The notes under the pieces were generated by a model, which searched no databases, had not been told where the DNA came from, and saw nothing but the letters and a program-made list of their open reading frames with translations. Shown in pieces: positions 35,043-44,286 of a DNA stretch of 64,000 nucleotides. This stretch comes from RYN-230 sp963768945 (lineage in GTDB: Bacteria > Actinomycetota > Actinomycetes > Streptosporangiales > Streptosporangiaceae). The stretch is from assembly GCA_963768945.1 (NCBI GenBank), contig CAVYJW010000006.1, forward strand, positions 930,001 to 994,000, in the 5' to 3' direction. Position 1 is the first letter of the stretch; the number at the start of each line of letters is the position of its first letter. The translations under genes were made by a program, and so were the position numbers.

Positions 35043-35957
35043 TTACAGAGGGATCGTCCGGGTGCGGGGGCCGGCCCGCAGCACCTGGGACGGCAACTGG
35101 CGGCCGATGATCCGCTCCGCCTCGGCCGCCGCGTCGATCATCGCCTCCAGGTCCACCCCGGTGTCCACGCCCATGTCCTCGACCATGTGCACGAACTCCT
35201 CGGTGGCGATGTTGCCGGTGGCGCCGGGCGCGTACGGGCAGCCGCCCAGCCCGCCGACCGACGCGTCGAAGTCGTCCACGCCCAGCTCCAGCGCGGCCAG
35301 CACGTTGGCCAGGCCGGTGCCCCGGGTGTTGTGAAAGTGCAGGTTCAGCGGAATGTCCGGGTACGCGGACCGGAACCCCCCGATCAGCTCGGTGACCCGG
35401 CGTGGCGTGGCCATCCCGGTGGTGTCGCCGAACGAGATGGAGTCCGCCCCGTCGGCCACCGCCCGGCCGGCCACCGCCAGCACCCGGCTCACCGGCACGT
35501 CACCCTCGTACGGGCACCCCCACGCGGTGGCCACCACCACCTGGCAGGTGGCGCCCCGCCCGTGTGCCTCACCGAGGATCACCGCGATGTCGTCGAGGGA
35601 CTCCCCGGTGCCCCGGTTCACGTTCCGCCGGTTGTGCGTGTCCGAGGCGGACACCACCACCTCGACCTCCGTGAACCCCGAGTCCAGCGCGCGCCGCGCG
35701 CCGCGCAGGTTCGGGGCCAGCGCCGAGTAGCGGACCGCGGCAGTGCGCTCGATGCCACTCCACACCTGGTCGGCGTCGGCCATCTGCGGGATCGCCTCCG
35801 GCCGCACGAACGACACCGCCTCGATCCGGGACACCCCGGTCCGGGACAGGGCGTTGATCAGCTCGATCTTCGCCGCGGTCGGCACCGGGTCCTCATTCTG
35901 CAGGCCGTCGCGCGGCCCTACTTCCCGCAACGAAACGCGTCCGGGCAGGTCGCTCAC
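35043..35957 (-). CDS. Hydroxymethylglutaryl-CoA lyase
   Basis: A 304-residue TIM-barrel aldolase splitting HMG-CoA to acetoacetate and acetyl-CoA. Signatures: VSLREVGPRDGLQNED (metal and substrate), SFVRPEAIPQMADADQV, LNLHFHNTRGTGLANVLAAL, and the catalytic loop VGGLGGCPYAPGATGNIATE with its cysteine. GTG 35957 is supported by GGAGG seven bases upstream. It lies between the carboxyltransferase and the enoyl-CoA hydratase on one strand, as in leucine/isovalerate catabolic clusters. An in-frame extension to 36434 crosses the hydratase gene and is not real. Confidence 0.94.
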   Translation of the reverse strand: MSDLPGRVSLREVGPRDGLQNEDPVPTAAKIELINALSRTGVSRIEAVSFVRPEAIPQMADADQVWSGIERTAAVRYSALAPNLRGARRALDSGFTEVEVVVSASDTHNRRNVNRGTGESLDDIAVILGEAHGRGATCQVVVATAWGCPYEGDVPVSRVLAVAGRAVADGADSISFGDTTGMATPRRVTELIGGFRSAYPDIPLNLHFHNTRGTGLANVLAALELGVDDFDASVGGLGGCPYAPGATGNIATEEFVHMVEDMGVDTGVDLEAMIDAAAEAERIIGRQLPSQVLRAGPRTRTIPL

Positions 35958-36006
35958 GCCATGGCCTCCGTGGTTCGTGGTGATTCCGGTCCGGGGGCGG
36001 CCGGGC

Positions 36007-36795
36007 TCACTGGGCCGGCCAGACGGGATCGCGCTTCTCGTTGAACGCCGCGATGCCCTCGCGCCGGTCTGCGGACAGGGCGGCGGTCCGCCAGGCCGAG
36101 TCCTCGATGTCCAGGGCCGCGGGCAGGCTGATTCCCCAGCCCTGGCGCATGGCCCGCTTGGCGGCCCGCACGGCGACCGGGGAGTTGGCGGCGATGATGC
36201 CGGCCATCTCCAGCGCGGCGGCGTCGGCGGTCCCGGCGGGTACCAGCCGGTCCGCCAGCCCGATACGCTGCGCCTCCGCGGCCTCGACCCGGCGGCCGGT
36301 GAGCAGCAGGTCGGCGGCCCGGCCCACGCCGAGCCGGCGCATGGAAAGCTGGGTGCCGCCGCAGCCGGGCACCAGGCCGACCGTGGTCTCGGGCAGGCCG
36401 AACACCGCGGTCTCGTCGGCCACCACCAGGTCACAGTTGAGCGCCAGCTCGCAGCCGCCGCCGAGCGCGAAGCCGTGCACGGCCGCGATCACCGGCTGGG
36501 GCAGCCGCAGGAGCTCACCGAACGCGGTGCGGAACACCATCCGCTGGGCCAGCCACTGCGCGTCGGTCATCAGGCGCCGTTCCTTGAGGTCCGCGCCGAC
36601 GCAGAAGGCGCGGTCCCCGGTCGCGGTCAGCACGACGGCGCGGACCCCGGGGTCGGGGGCCAGCTCGGCGCAGGTCTGCGCGAGCCGGACCAGCATCGCG
36701 GTGCTCAGCGCGTTCAGCGCCCCGGGCCGGTCGAGCACGATCTCGGTGACCGGGCCGCGCCCAATCACATGCCTGCGGACCTCGATGCCATCCAT
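36007..36795 (-). CDS. Enoyl-CoA hydratase
   Basis: A 262-residue crotonase-fold enzyme. The oxyanion-hole segments CVGADLKERR and ALGGGCELALNCDLV, and the second catalytic glutamate region GLPETTVGLVPGCGGTQ, are intact. In this cluster it may be the methylglutaconyl-CoA hydratase that supplies HMG-CoA to the neighbouring lyase; that specificity is inferred from context. Same strand as its neighbours, 49 bases from the lyase start. Confidence 0.92.
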   Translation of the reverse strand: MDGIEVRRHVIGRGPVTEIVLDRPGALNALSTAMLVRLAQTCAELAPDPGVRAVVLTATGDRAFCVGADLKERRLMTDAQWLAQRMVFRTAFGELLRLPQPVIAAVHGFALGGGCELALNCDLVVADETAVFGLPETTVGLVPGCGGTQLSMRRLGVGRAADLLLTGRRVEAAEAQRIGLADRLVPAGTADAAALEMAGIIAANSPVAVRAAKRAMRQGWGISLPAALDIEDSAWRTAALSADRREGIAAFNEKRDPVWPAQ

Positions 36796-36894
36796 GAGCG
36801 CAGGCTAACCCCTGCGGCGCGCGGGCCCCAGCGCTGACCCACGATTGCCCGCCGCCCATTCCCGGGACACGCCTCTACTGTTCCTCACTGTCCG

Positions 36895-37413
36895 TCACTG
36901 CCCCTCACTGTCCTCTCGGGCCAGCCGCTGATGCTCGTCCTCGACCAGCTGGAACAGCGTCGACTGGACCCGCTGCACGTCGGGGATCTCGTTGAGGACC
37001 AGCTGGCCGTGCTCGCCCGCGGACTCCACCACGAGCCGGCCGGCGCCCACCAGGCGGTCGATGGGCCCCTGCGAGAACGAGACGTCGCTGATCCTGATCA
37101 ACGGGAAGTCCCGGCCCGACCGGGTCAGGATGCCGCGGCGCAGCTGGAGCCGCCGGGTGGTGAGCTGGTACGTGGTGGTCTGCCAGCGCAGGAACGGGAC
37201 GCCGCACGCGGCCACGGCCAGGATGAGGGCGACCACCCCGACCGCGATCCTTCCCGGTCCGGCCTCCCGGCCCGGCGGGATGACGATCAGCAGCGCGACC
37301 GCAGCGACGATCACCACGACGAGAAGCAGAGCGGGCCACAGCAGGATCTTCCAGTGCGGGTGCAGCGTCAGCACGCTCCGCTCTCCCGGGGCGAGCCGGC
37401 TTTCCGTGCCCAT
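36895..37413 (-). CDS. Membrane protein with bacterial PH domain
   Basis: About 172 residues: two membrane helices (about 22-45 and 55-75) followed by a bPH2 domain with TTYQLTTRRLQLRRGILT, RDFPLIRISDVSFSQGPIDR and RVQSTLFQLVEDEHQR. This pair, PH protein next to birA, is conserved in actinobacteria (Rv3278c-Rv3279c). Function unknown; PH domains of this class usually mediate protein contacts at the membrane. ATG 37413 preferred over 37422. Confidence 0.85.
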   Translation of the reverse strand: MGTESRLAPGERSVLTLHPHWKILLWPALLLVVVIVAAVALLIVIPPGREAGPGRIAVGVVALILAVAACGVPFLRWQTTTYQLTTRRLQLRRGILTRSGRDFPLIRISDVSFSQGPIDRLVGAGRLVVESAGEHGQLVLNEIPDVQRVQSTLFQLVEDEHQRLAREDSEGQ

Positions 37414-37486
37414 AGCGCACATCGTGGCATGGAACGGGATTTCGCGGACGTGTGCGCGTCACCGGCACCGACCATCGCGGTGCCTG

Positions 37487-38305
37487 TCAGCGGACGTGTA
37501 TGACGTCACCTGCGCCGACCAGCGTGGTGCCGGAGCCGGTCCACACGGCCAGCCGGCCCGTCTCGTCCACGTCGGTCGCCGTGCCGGTCAACCGCGCCCC
37601 GCCGGGCACCTCCACCCGCACCTCCCGGCCGACGGTGACACACCAGCGCAGGTACTCCTCGCGCAGCCCGGCAGCGTCCGGCCTGGCCGCCCAGGCCGTG
37701 TACCGGCTGGCCAGCTCGGTGAGCACGGCGGCCAGCAGCTGTTCCCGGTCCAGGCAGGCCGCGTCCTCCAGGAGCAGTGAGGTCGCGGTGGGCACCGGCA
37801 GTTCGGCCGCGGCGAGCGTGACGTTGAGCCCGACGCCCGCCACGATGGCGTCGCCGTGCGCCTCGGCCAGGATCCCGGCAATCTTGCGGCCGGCCACGAG
37901 CACGTCGTTCGGCCACTTCAGGGTGGCGGTGACGCCGGCCACGTCGTGCAGTACGGCCGCCACGGCCATCCCGGTCAGCAGCGGCAGCCAGGCCCGCGCG
38001 GCCCGCGGCACGGTCACCGGGCGGAGCAGCACCGAGCAGGCCAGCGCGGCGCGCGGCGGGCTGGACCACGACCGGCCCAGCCGGCCCCGGCCCGCGGTCT
38101 GTGTCTCGGCCACCAGCACCAGGCCCTCCGCCGCGCCTGCCCGGGCCTCCTCCAGCAGGTCGGCGTTGGTCGAGCCGGTTTCCCCGGTCACCCGGATGTC
38201 CCGCCACAGACCGCCGGGGCGGACCAGCTGCGCGCGCAGCGCCGCAGCGTCGAGGGGCGGCCGCTGCCGGGCCGCGTCACGAAGATCCGCATCAGGAACA
38301 GGCAT
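37487..38305 (-). CDS. birA: Biotin-[acetyl-CoA-carboxylase] ligase
   Basis: About 272 residues; attaches biotin to the carboxylase alpha subunit (its target lysine is in the 50237-52021 product). TGSTNADLLE, TAGRGRLGRSW, WPNDVLVAGRKIAGIL, GVGLNV are the class motifs. There is no N-terminal HTH, so it is a ligase only (group I). ATG 38305 has GGAG six bases upstream and overlaps by one base (TGATG) the stop of the MFS gene upstream. Confidence 0.94.
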   Translation of the reverse strand: MPVPDADLRDAARQRPPLDAAALRAQLVRPGGLWRDIRVTGETGSTNADLLEEARAGAAEGLVLVAETQTAGRGRLGRSWSSPPRAALACSVLLRPVTVPRAARAWLPLLTGMAVAAVLHDVAGVTATLKWPNDVLVAGRKIAGILAEAHGDAIVAGVGLNVTLAAAELPVPTATSLLLEDAACLDREQLLAAVLTELASRYTAWAARPDAAGLREEYLRWCVTVGREVRVEVPGGARLTGTATDVDETGRLAVWTGSGTTLVGAGDVIHVR

Positions 38306-40002
38306 CACGCTCCATGATCGCAGCTATCTGGCCCGCGGTCGCCGCAGCGCATTCCCTGATCCTCGGGGTCACGCGCCAGCCCCACGGGGGTCACCGCGCC
38401 AGCCCCACGCACCTGGGCCACCACGGGCACCGGGGCCGCGAGGGCCGGGCCGCCCGGGGCGCTGCGCGAGGGGCGGGCGGGGCGGGCGGCCAGCGCCCGG
38501 ATCAGGGCCAGGATGCCGCCCGCCAGCGCCGCGGCGGCCAGGGCGCTGAACGTCACCGCGACCGCGTGCGCGGACGCCAGGGTGAACGCCGCGTGCTCCG
38601 CGGGCCCGTACCGACCGCCACTGGGCAGCGGCCCGGCCTGGTTCAGGTACAGCGTGCCGAACGTGGCCACCCCGATCACGATGGCCAGCTGGTTGACGGT
38701 GACGACCACACCGGTGGCGTCGGCCGCGTCGGCGACCGGGACCCGCATCAGCACGGCCGTCATCAGCGGGCTGAACGCGGCGGCCATCCCGGCGCCGGTC
38801 AGGCCCAGGGCCAGGTACAGCAGCACCCCGCCGGTCCCGCCGCCGTGCAGCAGCGCGGCCATGCACAGCAGGCCGGCCGCGTAGGCGGCGAAGCCCGCGA
38901 TGATCAGAGCACCGTGCAGCCGCCGGGGCAGCCGCTGCCAGTTGAGGCTGACCAGCGCGAAGGTGGCCGCGGACGGGGCGAAGATGAGCCCGGCCCGCAG
39001 CGGGGTGTCGCCCAGCCCGCCCTGCAGATGCAGTGCGAGCGCGAAGAAGAACCCGCCGAAGACGGCCATGGTCACGAACAGGGCGGCTACTCCCATCGCG
39101 ACCCCGGGCAGGCTGAGCACCCGGCCAGGGATCAGTGGCGAGCCGCCCCGGGCCTCCAGCCGGCGCTCTGCGACGGCGAACAGGCCAAACAGCAGCACGC
39201 TCCCGGCCAGGCAGATCCAGCCCCACACGGGCCAGTGCTCGGACTGCCCGAGGACCAGCGGCAGCACGAGGGCCACCGCGGCCGGGGTGAGCAGCGCCAG
39301 GCCGGCCGGGTCCAGCCCGCGCCTGCGGTCCGCGGCACCGTGCGGCAGCATGCGAGCCCCCGTGGCCAGCAGGGCCACGCCGATCGGGACGTTGACGAGG
39401 AACACGGCCCGCCAGCCGCTGCCGAACAGGTTCGCGGTGACCAGCAGCCCGCCGACGACCTGCCCGGCGACCGCGCCACCCGCGATGACCGCGGCGTACA
39501 GCCGCATCGCGCCAGCCCGCGACGTCCCGGTGAACGTGCGCTGGATCAGGCTGAGCACCTGCGGGATCATGGCTGCGGCACCAGCCCCCTGGATGAAGCG
39601 CAGGGCGACGAGCATGGCGGTGGAGGTGGCCAGGCCGCAGCCGAGCGAGGCCAGGGTGAACGTGGCCAGCCCGGCCAGGAACATCCGGCGGTGCCCCACG
39701 ATGTCGCCGAGCCGGGCCCCGGTGACCAGGAGGACCGCGTAGGTGATGACGTACCCGGCGATGACGAGCTGCAGCCCGGCCCCGGAGGCGTGCAGCTCGG
39801 CGTGGATGGCTGGGGCCGCGACGTTGACCACGGAGGCGTCCAGGACGGCCATGAACTGGCCGGTGAGGACGATCGCGAGCAGCGCGCGCGGCGCGGTCAC
39901 CCGGCGCGGGGCCCGGCCTTCCGGCCGGCCAGCCCGGCGGAACCCGGCGCGGCGGTCGTCCCGCGCCTGGGTGCTGCGGATTACGGTGGTGAGGTCTGTC
40001 AT
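38305..40002 (-). CDS. DHA2/EmrB-type MFS multidrug transporter
   Basis: About 565 residues, fourteen membrane segments. Motif C-like region and the DHA2 signatures LTGQFMAVLDASVVNVAAPA (helix 1) and GDIVGHRRMFLAG (loop 2/3) are clear. Likely exports hydrophobic compounds. It is divergent from an MmyB-type regulator with two repeated operator-like sites between them, so regulation by that protein is expected. It directly precedes and touches birA. ATG 40002 chosen over 40014. Confidence 0.9.
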   Translation of the reverse strand: MTDLTTVIRSTQARDDRRAGFRRAGRPEGRAPRRVTAPRALLAIVLTGQFMAVLDASVVNVAAPAIHAELHASGAGLQLVIAGYVITYAVLLVTGARLGDIVGHRRMFLAGLATFTLASLGCGLATSTAMLVALRFIQGAGAAAMIPQVLSLIQRTFTGTSRAGAMRLYAAVIAGGAVAGQVVGGLLVTANLFGSGWRAVFLVNVPIGVALLATGARMLPHGAADRRRGLDPAGLALLTPAAVALVLPLVLGQSEHWPVWGWICLAGSVLLFGLFAVAERRLEARGGSPLIPGRVLSLPGVAMGVAALFVTMAVFGGFFFALALHLQGGLGDTPLRAGLIFAPSAATFALVSLNWQRLPRRLHGALIIAGFAAYAAGLLCMAALLHGGGTGGVLLYLALGLTGAGMAAAFSPLMTAVLMRVPVADAADATGVVVTVNQLAIVIGVATFGTLYLNQAGPLPSGGRYGPAEHAAFTLASAHAVAVTFSALAAAALAGGILALIRALAARPARPSRSAPGGPALAAPVPVVAQVRGAGAVTPVGLARDPEDQGMRCGDRGPDSCDHGA

Positions 40003-40023
40003 GACCCCGAGCATGCCGGGACC

Positions 40024-40061
40024 TTTATCCGGGTACCAGGAGCCTATTTATCCTGGTACCA
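40024..40061. promoter_or_regulatory. Duplicated operator-like site between MFS and MmyB genes
   Basis: Two direct copies, TTTATCCGGGTACCA (40024-40038) and TTTATCCTGGTACCA (40047-40061), one mismatch, 23 bases apart (about two helix turns). The second contains CTGGTACCA, the first GGGTACCAGG, each a near-palindrome around GGTACC. They lie in the only intergenic space of a divergent regulator/transporter pair. Confidence 0.6.
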
Positions 40062-40104
40062 ACAGCACCTGGCACCTGGCTCCGGCCCCCGGCATGATGA
40101 GGGT

Positions 40105-41040
40105 ATGACCGTCGTGACGACCACCGCGAACGGCTCGCGCCGCGCCGAGCTGGCCGCGTTCCTGCGCAGCCGCCGCGAGCGGATCACCCCGGAGCAGGTG
40201 GGGCTGGCGCCCGGGCTGCGCCGCCGCACCCCCGGCCTGCGCCGGGAAGAGGTCGCCCAGCTGGCCGGGGTGGGCGTCACCTGGTACACCTGGCTGGAGC
40301 AGGGCCGCCCGATCCACGCCAGTGCCCAGGTCCTCGGCGCGGTGGCCCAGACGCTCCGGCTGGACCAGGCCGAGCGGCAGCACCTGTACCGGCTGGCCGA
40401 CGTGGCCGATGTGGCAGGCGGGACGGCTGCTTCGGGGAGCGCGTGCGAGCAGGTCCCGCCTGACGTCCAGGGCATCATGGACAGCCTGGTGCCACTCCCG
40501 GCCTGCGTCATGAACGAGCGGTACGACCTGCTCGGCTGGAACGAGGCGTACGCGGTGCTGTGGCCCGGGGTGGTCGGCGCCCAGCCCGGCGAGCGCAACA
40601 TCCTGTGGCTGAACTTCACTTACCCGGACTGCTGCCACCCGTACGTCACGCGGCACGACCAGCTGGCCCGGCTGGTGGCGCAGTTCCGGAGCAACTACGG
40701 CCAGCACGTCGGCGAGCCCGCGTGGACTGGCTTCATCAGCAGCCTCCAGGCGATGAGCCCGTACTTTGCCCGGCTCTGGGAGGAGCACGACGTGGCCAGC
40801 CCGGTCACCTACCTCAAGGTCTTCCGGCACCCGGCGTACCCGCGGCTGGTCATGACCAGCACCAGCCTCGGGGTGCTGGCCGTGCCCTGCACCCGGATCG
40901 TGGTGTACACGCCGGCCGACGAGGAAACCCGGGCCGCGATCAGCAGCCTGCTGGCCGGGGACGGCACGGACGCCGAGTATCCCTGCGCTCCCGCGCACCG
41001 GAGGCGCCGCGCCGAACTCGCCGCCGCCTCCGCCCGGTGA
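40105..41040 (+). CDS. MmyB-type XRE-family regulator
   Basis: A 311-residue regulator. The N-terminal helix-turn-helix (about 10-85) reads LAAFLRSRRERITPEQ, TPGLRREEVAQLAGVGVTWY and WLEQGR; the C-terminal MmyB/PAS-like domain has VMNERYDLLGWNEAY and a closing VYTPADEET. These usually repress or activate a divergently placed transporter or reductase gene, which here is the DHA2 MFS gene. Start at ATG 40105 with GAGG nearby. Confidence 0.88.
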   Translation: MTVVTTTANGSRRAELAAFLRSRRERITPEQVGLAPGLRRRTPGLRREEVAQLAGVGVTWYTWLEQGRPIHASAQVLGAVAQTLRLDQAERQHLYRLADVADVAGGTAASGSACEQVPPDVQGIMDSLVPLPACVMNERYDLLGWNEAYAVLWPGVVGAQPGERNILWLNFTYPDCCHPYVTRHDQLARLVAQFRSNYGQHVGEPAWTGFISSLQAMSPYFARLWEEHDVASPVTYLKVFRHPAYPRLVMTSTSLGVLAVPCTRIVVYTPADEETRAAISSLLAGDGTDAEYPCAPAHRRRRAELAAASAR

Positions 41041-41055
41041 CGCGGGCTGAGCCGG

Positions 41056-44000
41056 TCAGCCGGTGTTCTGCAGGCCGGCGGCCAGGCCGCTGACCGCCAG
41101 CAGGAGCAGGCGGTGCAGCTGCTCGCGGCGGGCCGCGAGCGCAGCCTCCCCGGACGCCGCCTCCCCGGACGCCGCGTCCGGGGACGCCCAGTACCCGGAC
41201 GCCGCGTAGGCGGATGCCGCGCGCGAAGCCGCCCCGCCCCCCGCGGCCAGACCATCATCCTGAGCGGCTGCGGGCAGCGCCCGGAGCTCGGTAAGCGCCC
41301 GGAGCTGGAGATGAGACAGCGCATCCAAGTACGGGTCGCGCAGTGCTACGGCCCGGGACAGCACGAGCCGGTCGGCCAGCAACCGGTGGTGGCCGGTCAC
41401 CTCCAGCACCAGGCGGCGGGTCAGGTCGTACTCGGCCAGCACCCTGTCGGCCAGGTCATCACGGCCCCCCAGGGCCAGGTGCCGGGCCGCGATCCGGCGG
41501 TCGGTCTTGGCCAGGCTCATCTCCGCGCCGTCGAACAGCACGGCCAGCAAAGGCCAGCCCCGGTAGGCCTCACGGATCTCGGCGAGCCCGCCAGGACTGC
41601 CGGCCGCGGCGGCCAGGCCACTGCCCAGGCCATACCAGCCGGGCAGGTTCAGCCGGGTCTGCGCCCAGGCGAACACCCAGGGGATCGCGCGCAGGTCGTC
41701 CAGGCCGATCACGCCGACGCCCCGGCGGGCCGGGCGGGACCCGATGCGCAGCCCGCTGATCTCCTCCAACGGGCTGATCCGGGCCAGCCACTCGGCGAAG
41801 CCCTGGGTCTCCACCAGCTCCCGGTAGGCGCGCAGCGCGGCCGTCTCCATCGGCTCCGCCACCGGCCGGAACCGCCGGGCCACGGCCGCGTTGCGCTCGC
41901 CGACCACGGGCGAGGAGGCGAGCAGCACTGCGGAGGTGACCTGCTCCAGATGGCGCCGCGCGATGATCGGGTTCGCGTACCGGGCGAAGATGACCTCACC
42001 CTGCTCGGTGACCTTGAACCGGCCGTCCACCGAGCCAGGGGCCTGGGCCAGCACCGCGCGGCCGGCCGGGCCGCCACCCCGGCCCAGCGCGCCGCCCCGG
42101 CCGTGGAACAGGGTCAGCCGGACATCGTGGGCGGCCGCCCAGCGGACCAGCTGTTCTTGCACGTCGAATAGGCGCAGGGTGGCGCCGACCGGCCCGAGTT
42201 CCTTGGCCGAGTCGGAGTACCCGAGCATGACCTCCAGCTGACGGCCGTTCGCCGTGAGGCGTTCCCGGACCGGGTCCAGCTCCAGCAGCTCGTCCAGCAC
42301 CCGGGGGGCGTGGTTCAGGTCCTCGCCGCTCTCGAACAGCGGCACCACGTCCAGCACCGGCGGGCGGCCGCTCCGCGTCGCGTGCCGGGCCAGCTCGTAG
42401 ACGGCGGCGATGTCCGCCGCCGACCGGGTGAAGCTCACCACGTAGCGGCGGCACGCTTCGACCCCGAACCGGTCCTGGATCCAGGCCACGGCCCGGAACG
42501 TGGCCAGCACCTCCGAGGTCTGGTCAGGCAGGGTGCCGCCCGCGCTGATGTCGCGCAGCGCGCGGGCGTGCACCGCACTGTGCTGCCGGATCTCCAGCTC
42601 GGCCAGGTGGAACCTGAACGTCTCGGCCTGCCAGATGAGCTGCTGCAGCTCGCCGAACGCCTGCCGGGTGGCGCCCCCGGCGGCCAGGGACTGCTGCACC
42701 AGCCGCAGGTCGGCGAGGAAGTCGGCGGCGCCCGGGTAGGCCAGGTCAGCATGCCGCAGCCGGGTGGCCTCGAGCCGCCGGGCCAGGTAGAGGAGGTAGG
42801 TCCGGTACGGTTCGTGCGGTGAGCGGGCCGCAAGGTCGGCGAGCAGCTCGGGGTAGGCCGTCTCGGCCGCCTCCAGGGCCCCGGCGAACGCGGCGGACGG
42901 CGGCGCCGCGCCGGCGTTCACGGTAAGCGCGCGGCCGATCCGGGTGGTCGCGTTCTCCAGCGCGCGCAGCACGTGGTCGGCCTGGATGACTGCGGTCTCC
43001 CGGGTCACCCGGGCAGTCACGAAAGGGTTGCCGTCCCGGTCGGCGCCTACCCAGCTGCCGTAGCGGAGGAAGGCCGGCACCGCCGAGGCGCCCGGCTCGG
43101 CTTCCGCCGGCCGGTGGGCCTCGTCCAGCGCCCGGTACACCCGGGGCGCTACCTGGAAGATGGTCTCGTCGAACACGGCCATTACCGTGCGGACCTCGTC
43201 GATCGGGGTCATGGCGCTGGCCCGCAGCTGCGACGTGCGCCAGAGCAGGTCGATCTCCTCGCGCAGCCGACGCCGCGTCTCCGCTTGCTCCGCGGCCCCG
43301 CGGCGGTCGTCGTCCAGGGCGGTCACCAGGTCGCTGATGCGGCGCAACGCGGTGGCCACGGCGCGGCGCCGCGCCTCGGTGGGGTGGGCGGTGAGCACCG
43401 GGTGCACGCGCAGCCGGGCAAGCAGGTCGTCGAGATGGCCAGTGCCCTGCTCGCGGCGGAACTCGGCGACCGAGGCCGCGAGCGACTCGCGGACTGGGGC
43501 CAGGCCGTTGTCCTGTTCCCGCAGGGCGCGGACCCGCTGCAGTTCCTCGGCCAGGTTGGTGAGGTGGAAGTAGACGGTGAACGCCCTGGCTACCGCCTCC
43601 GCGCGATCCAGCGGCCAGCTGCCCACCAGCGCCGCGATCTCGTCGCCGGCCGGGTCCGCGTGCGGGTCCCCGGCGCCGGCCGAACCCTCCCCGGCCGAAC
43701 CCTCCCCGGCCGAACCCTCCCCGGCCGAACCCTCCCCGGCCGGATCCCCGCCGCCGGCCAGACCGCCGCCGACCGGACCGCCGCCGGGCCAACCGTCACT
43801 AGCCGCGCCATGGCCAGCGGAGCCGTGGCTGCCCCGGGCCGCGATGACCGCCTGGCGCAGTCTTTCCACCTCGTCGAGCAGCTCCTGGCCGCCGGACTCG
43901 CGCAGCACCTCCCCGAGCATGTCCCCGAGCAGCCGGACGTCACGGCGCATCCGCCCGGGCAGCTGCTGCCGGTCGGTGTCGCGGTTATGCCGCACGCGGC

Positions 44001-44064
44001 CACCGGCGTCCGGGAGCGTCGCATCGCGACTATCGGTGTCGCTGCTGTCAGTATCCGGGCCCAC
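41056..44064 (-). CDS. ppc: Phosphoenolpyruvate carboxylase
   Basis: Anaplerotic enzyme converting PEP and bicarbonate to oxaloacetate; 1002 residues. Catalytic motifs: VLTAHPTEARRRA (about H227), GYSDSAKELGPVGAT, and the glycine loop FHGRGGALGRGGGPAG. The C-terminus ends with NTG, the conserved end of the family. Two low-complexity insertions are unusual: near residue 105-135 four 15-bp repeats encoding AGEGS, and near 940-975 an Ala/Ser-rich stretch with EAASG repeats. Convergent with the MmyB-type gene. Confidence 0.96.
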   Translation of the reverse strand: MGPDTDSSDTDSRDATLPDAGGRVRHNRDTDRQQLPGRMRRDVRLLGDMLGEVLRESGGQELLDEVERLRQAVIAARGSHGSAGHGAASDGWPGGGPVGGGLAGGGDPAGEGSAGEGSAGEGSAGEGSAGAGDPHADPAGDEIAALVGSWPLDRAEAVARAFTVYFHLTNLAEELQRVRALREQDNGLAPVRESLAASVAEFRREQGTGHLDDLLARLRVHPVLTAHPTEARRRAVATALRRISDLVTALDDDRRGAAEQAETRRRLREEIDLLWRTSQLRASAMTPIDEVRTVMAVFDETIFQVAPRVYRALDEAHRPAEAEPGASAVPAFLRYGSWVGADRDGNPFVTARVTRETAVIQADHVLRALENATTRIGRALTVNAGAAPPSAAFAGALEAAETAYPELLADLAARSPHEPYRTYLLYLARRLEATRLRHADLAYPGAADFLADLRLVQQSLAAGGATRQAFGELQQLIWQAETFRFHLAELEIRQHSAVHARALRDISAGGTLPDQTSEVLATFRAVAWIQDRFGVEACRRYVVSFTRSAADIAAVYELARHATRSGRPPVLDVVPLFESGEDLNHAPRVLDELLELDPVRERLTANGRQLEVMLGYSDSAKELGPVGATLRLFDVQEQLVRWAAAHDVRLTLFHGRGGALGRGGGPAGRAVLAQAPGSVDGRFKVTEQGEVIFARYANPIIARRHLEQVTSAVLLASSPVVGERNAAVARRFRPVAEPMETAALRAYRELVETQGFAEWLARISPLEEISGLRIGSRPARRGVGVIGLDDLRAIPWVFAWAQTRLNLPGWYGLGSGLAAAAGSPGGLAEIREAYRGWPLLAVLFDGAEMSLAKTDRRIAARHLALGGRDDLADRVLAEYDLTRRLVLEVTGHHRLLADRLVLSRAVALRDPYLDALSHLQLRALTELRALPAAAQDDGLAAGGGAASRAASAYAASGYWASPDAASGEAASGEAALAARREQLHRLLLLAVSGLAAGLQNTG
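43676..43735 (-). repeat. Four 15-bp repeats within ppc
   Basis: Exact copies of CCGGCCGAACCCTCC (plus-strand reading) encode GEGSA units in a loop insertion of PEP carboxylase. Confidence 0.9.
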
Positions 44065-44286
44065 CGCGCCAGCCTATTCGAGCGGGACATCCGGGTCTTG
44101 ACGCGGACGGCTCAGCTCGCGCCGGCCAGGATGAGCTCGCTCGCCTGATCCGGCTGGTCCCGGCGCGGGAAGTGCCCGCAGTCCCGCTGCCTGCCGGCCC
44201 TCCTCGGACACACGCTGGGCTGGACCTACGCGGTCACCGCTGCCGCGGAGCCCGGCGCCGCACTGGCGGCGGCTACCCTATCCGCT

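Noticed and set aside
35958..36434. N-terminal extension of HMG-CoA lyase
   Set aside because: It overlaps the enoyl-CoA hydratase gene in another frame of the same strand; GTG 35957 has a clear ribosome site and gives the normal length.
38101..40104. Long N-terminal extension of the MmyB-type regulator (about 670 extra residues in frame)
   Set aside because: The extension is the antisense of birA and the MFS gene, highly Gly/Arg/Gln-rich without domains; the regulator has its own start at 40105.
41113..44148. Long open frames antisense to ppc
   Set aside because: High GC gives long open frames on the opposite strand everywhere; these have no domain or codon pattern, and ppc is unambiguous.
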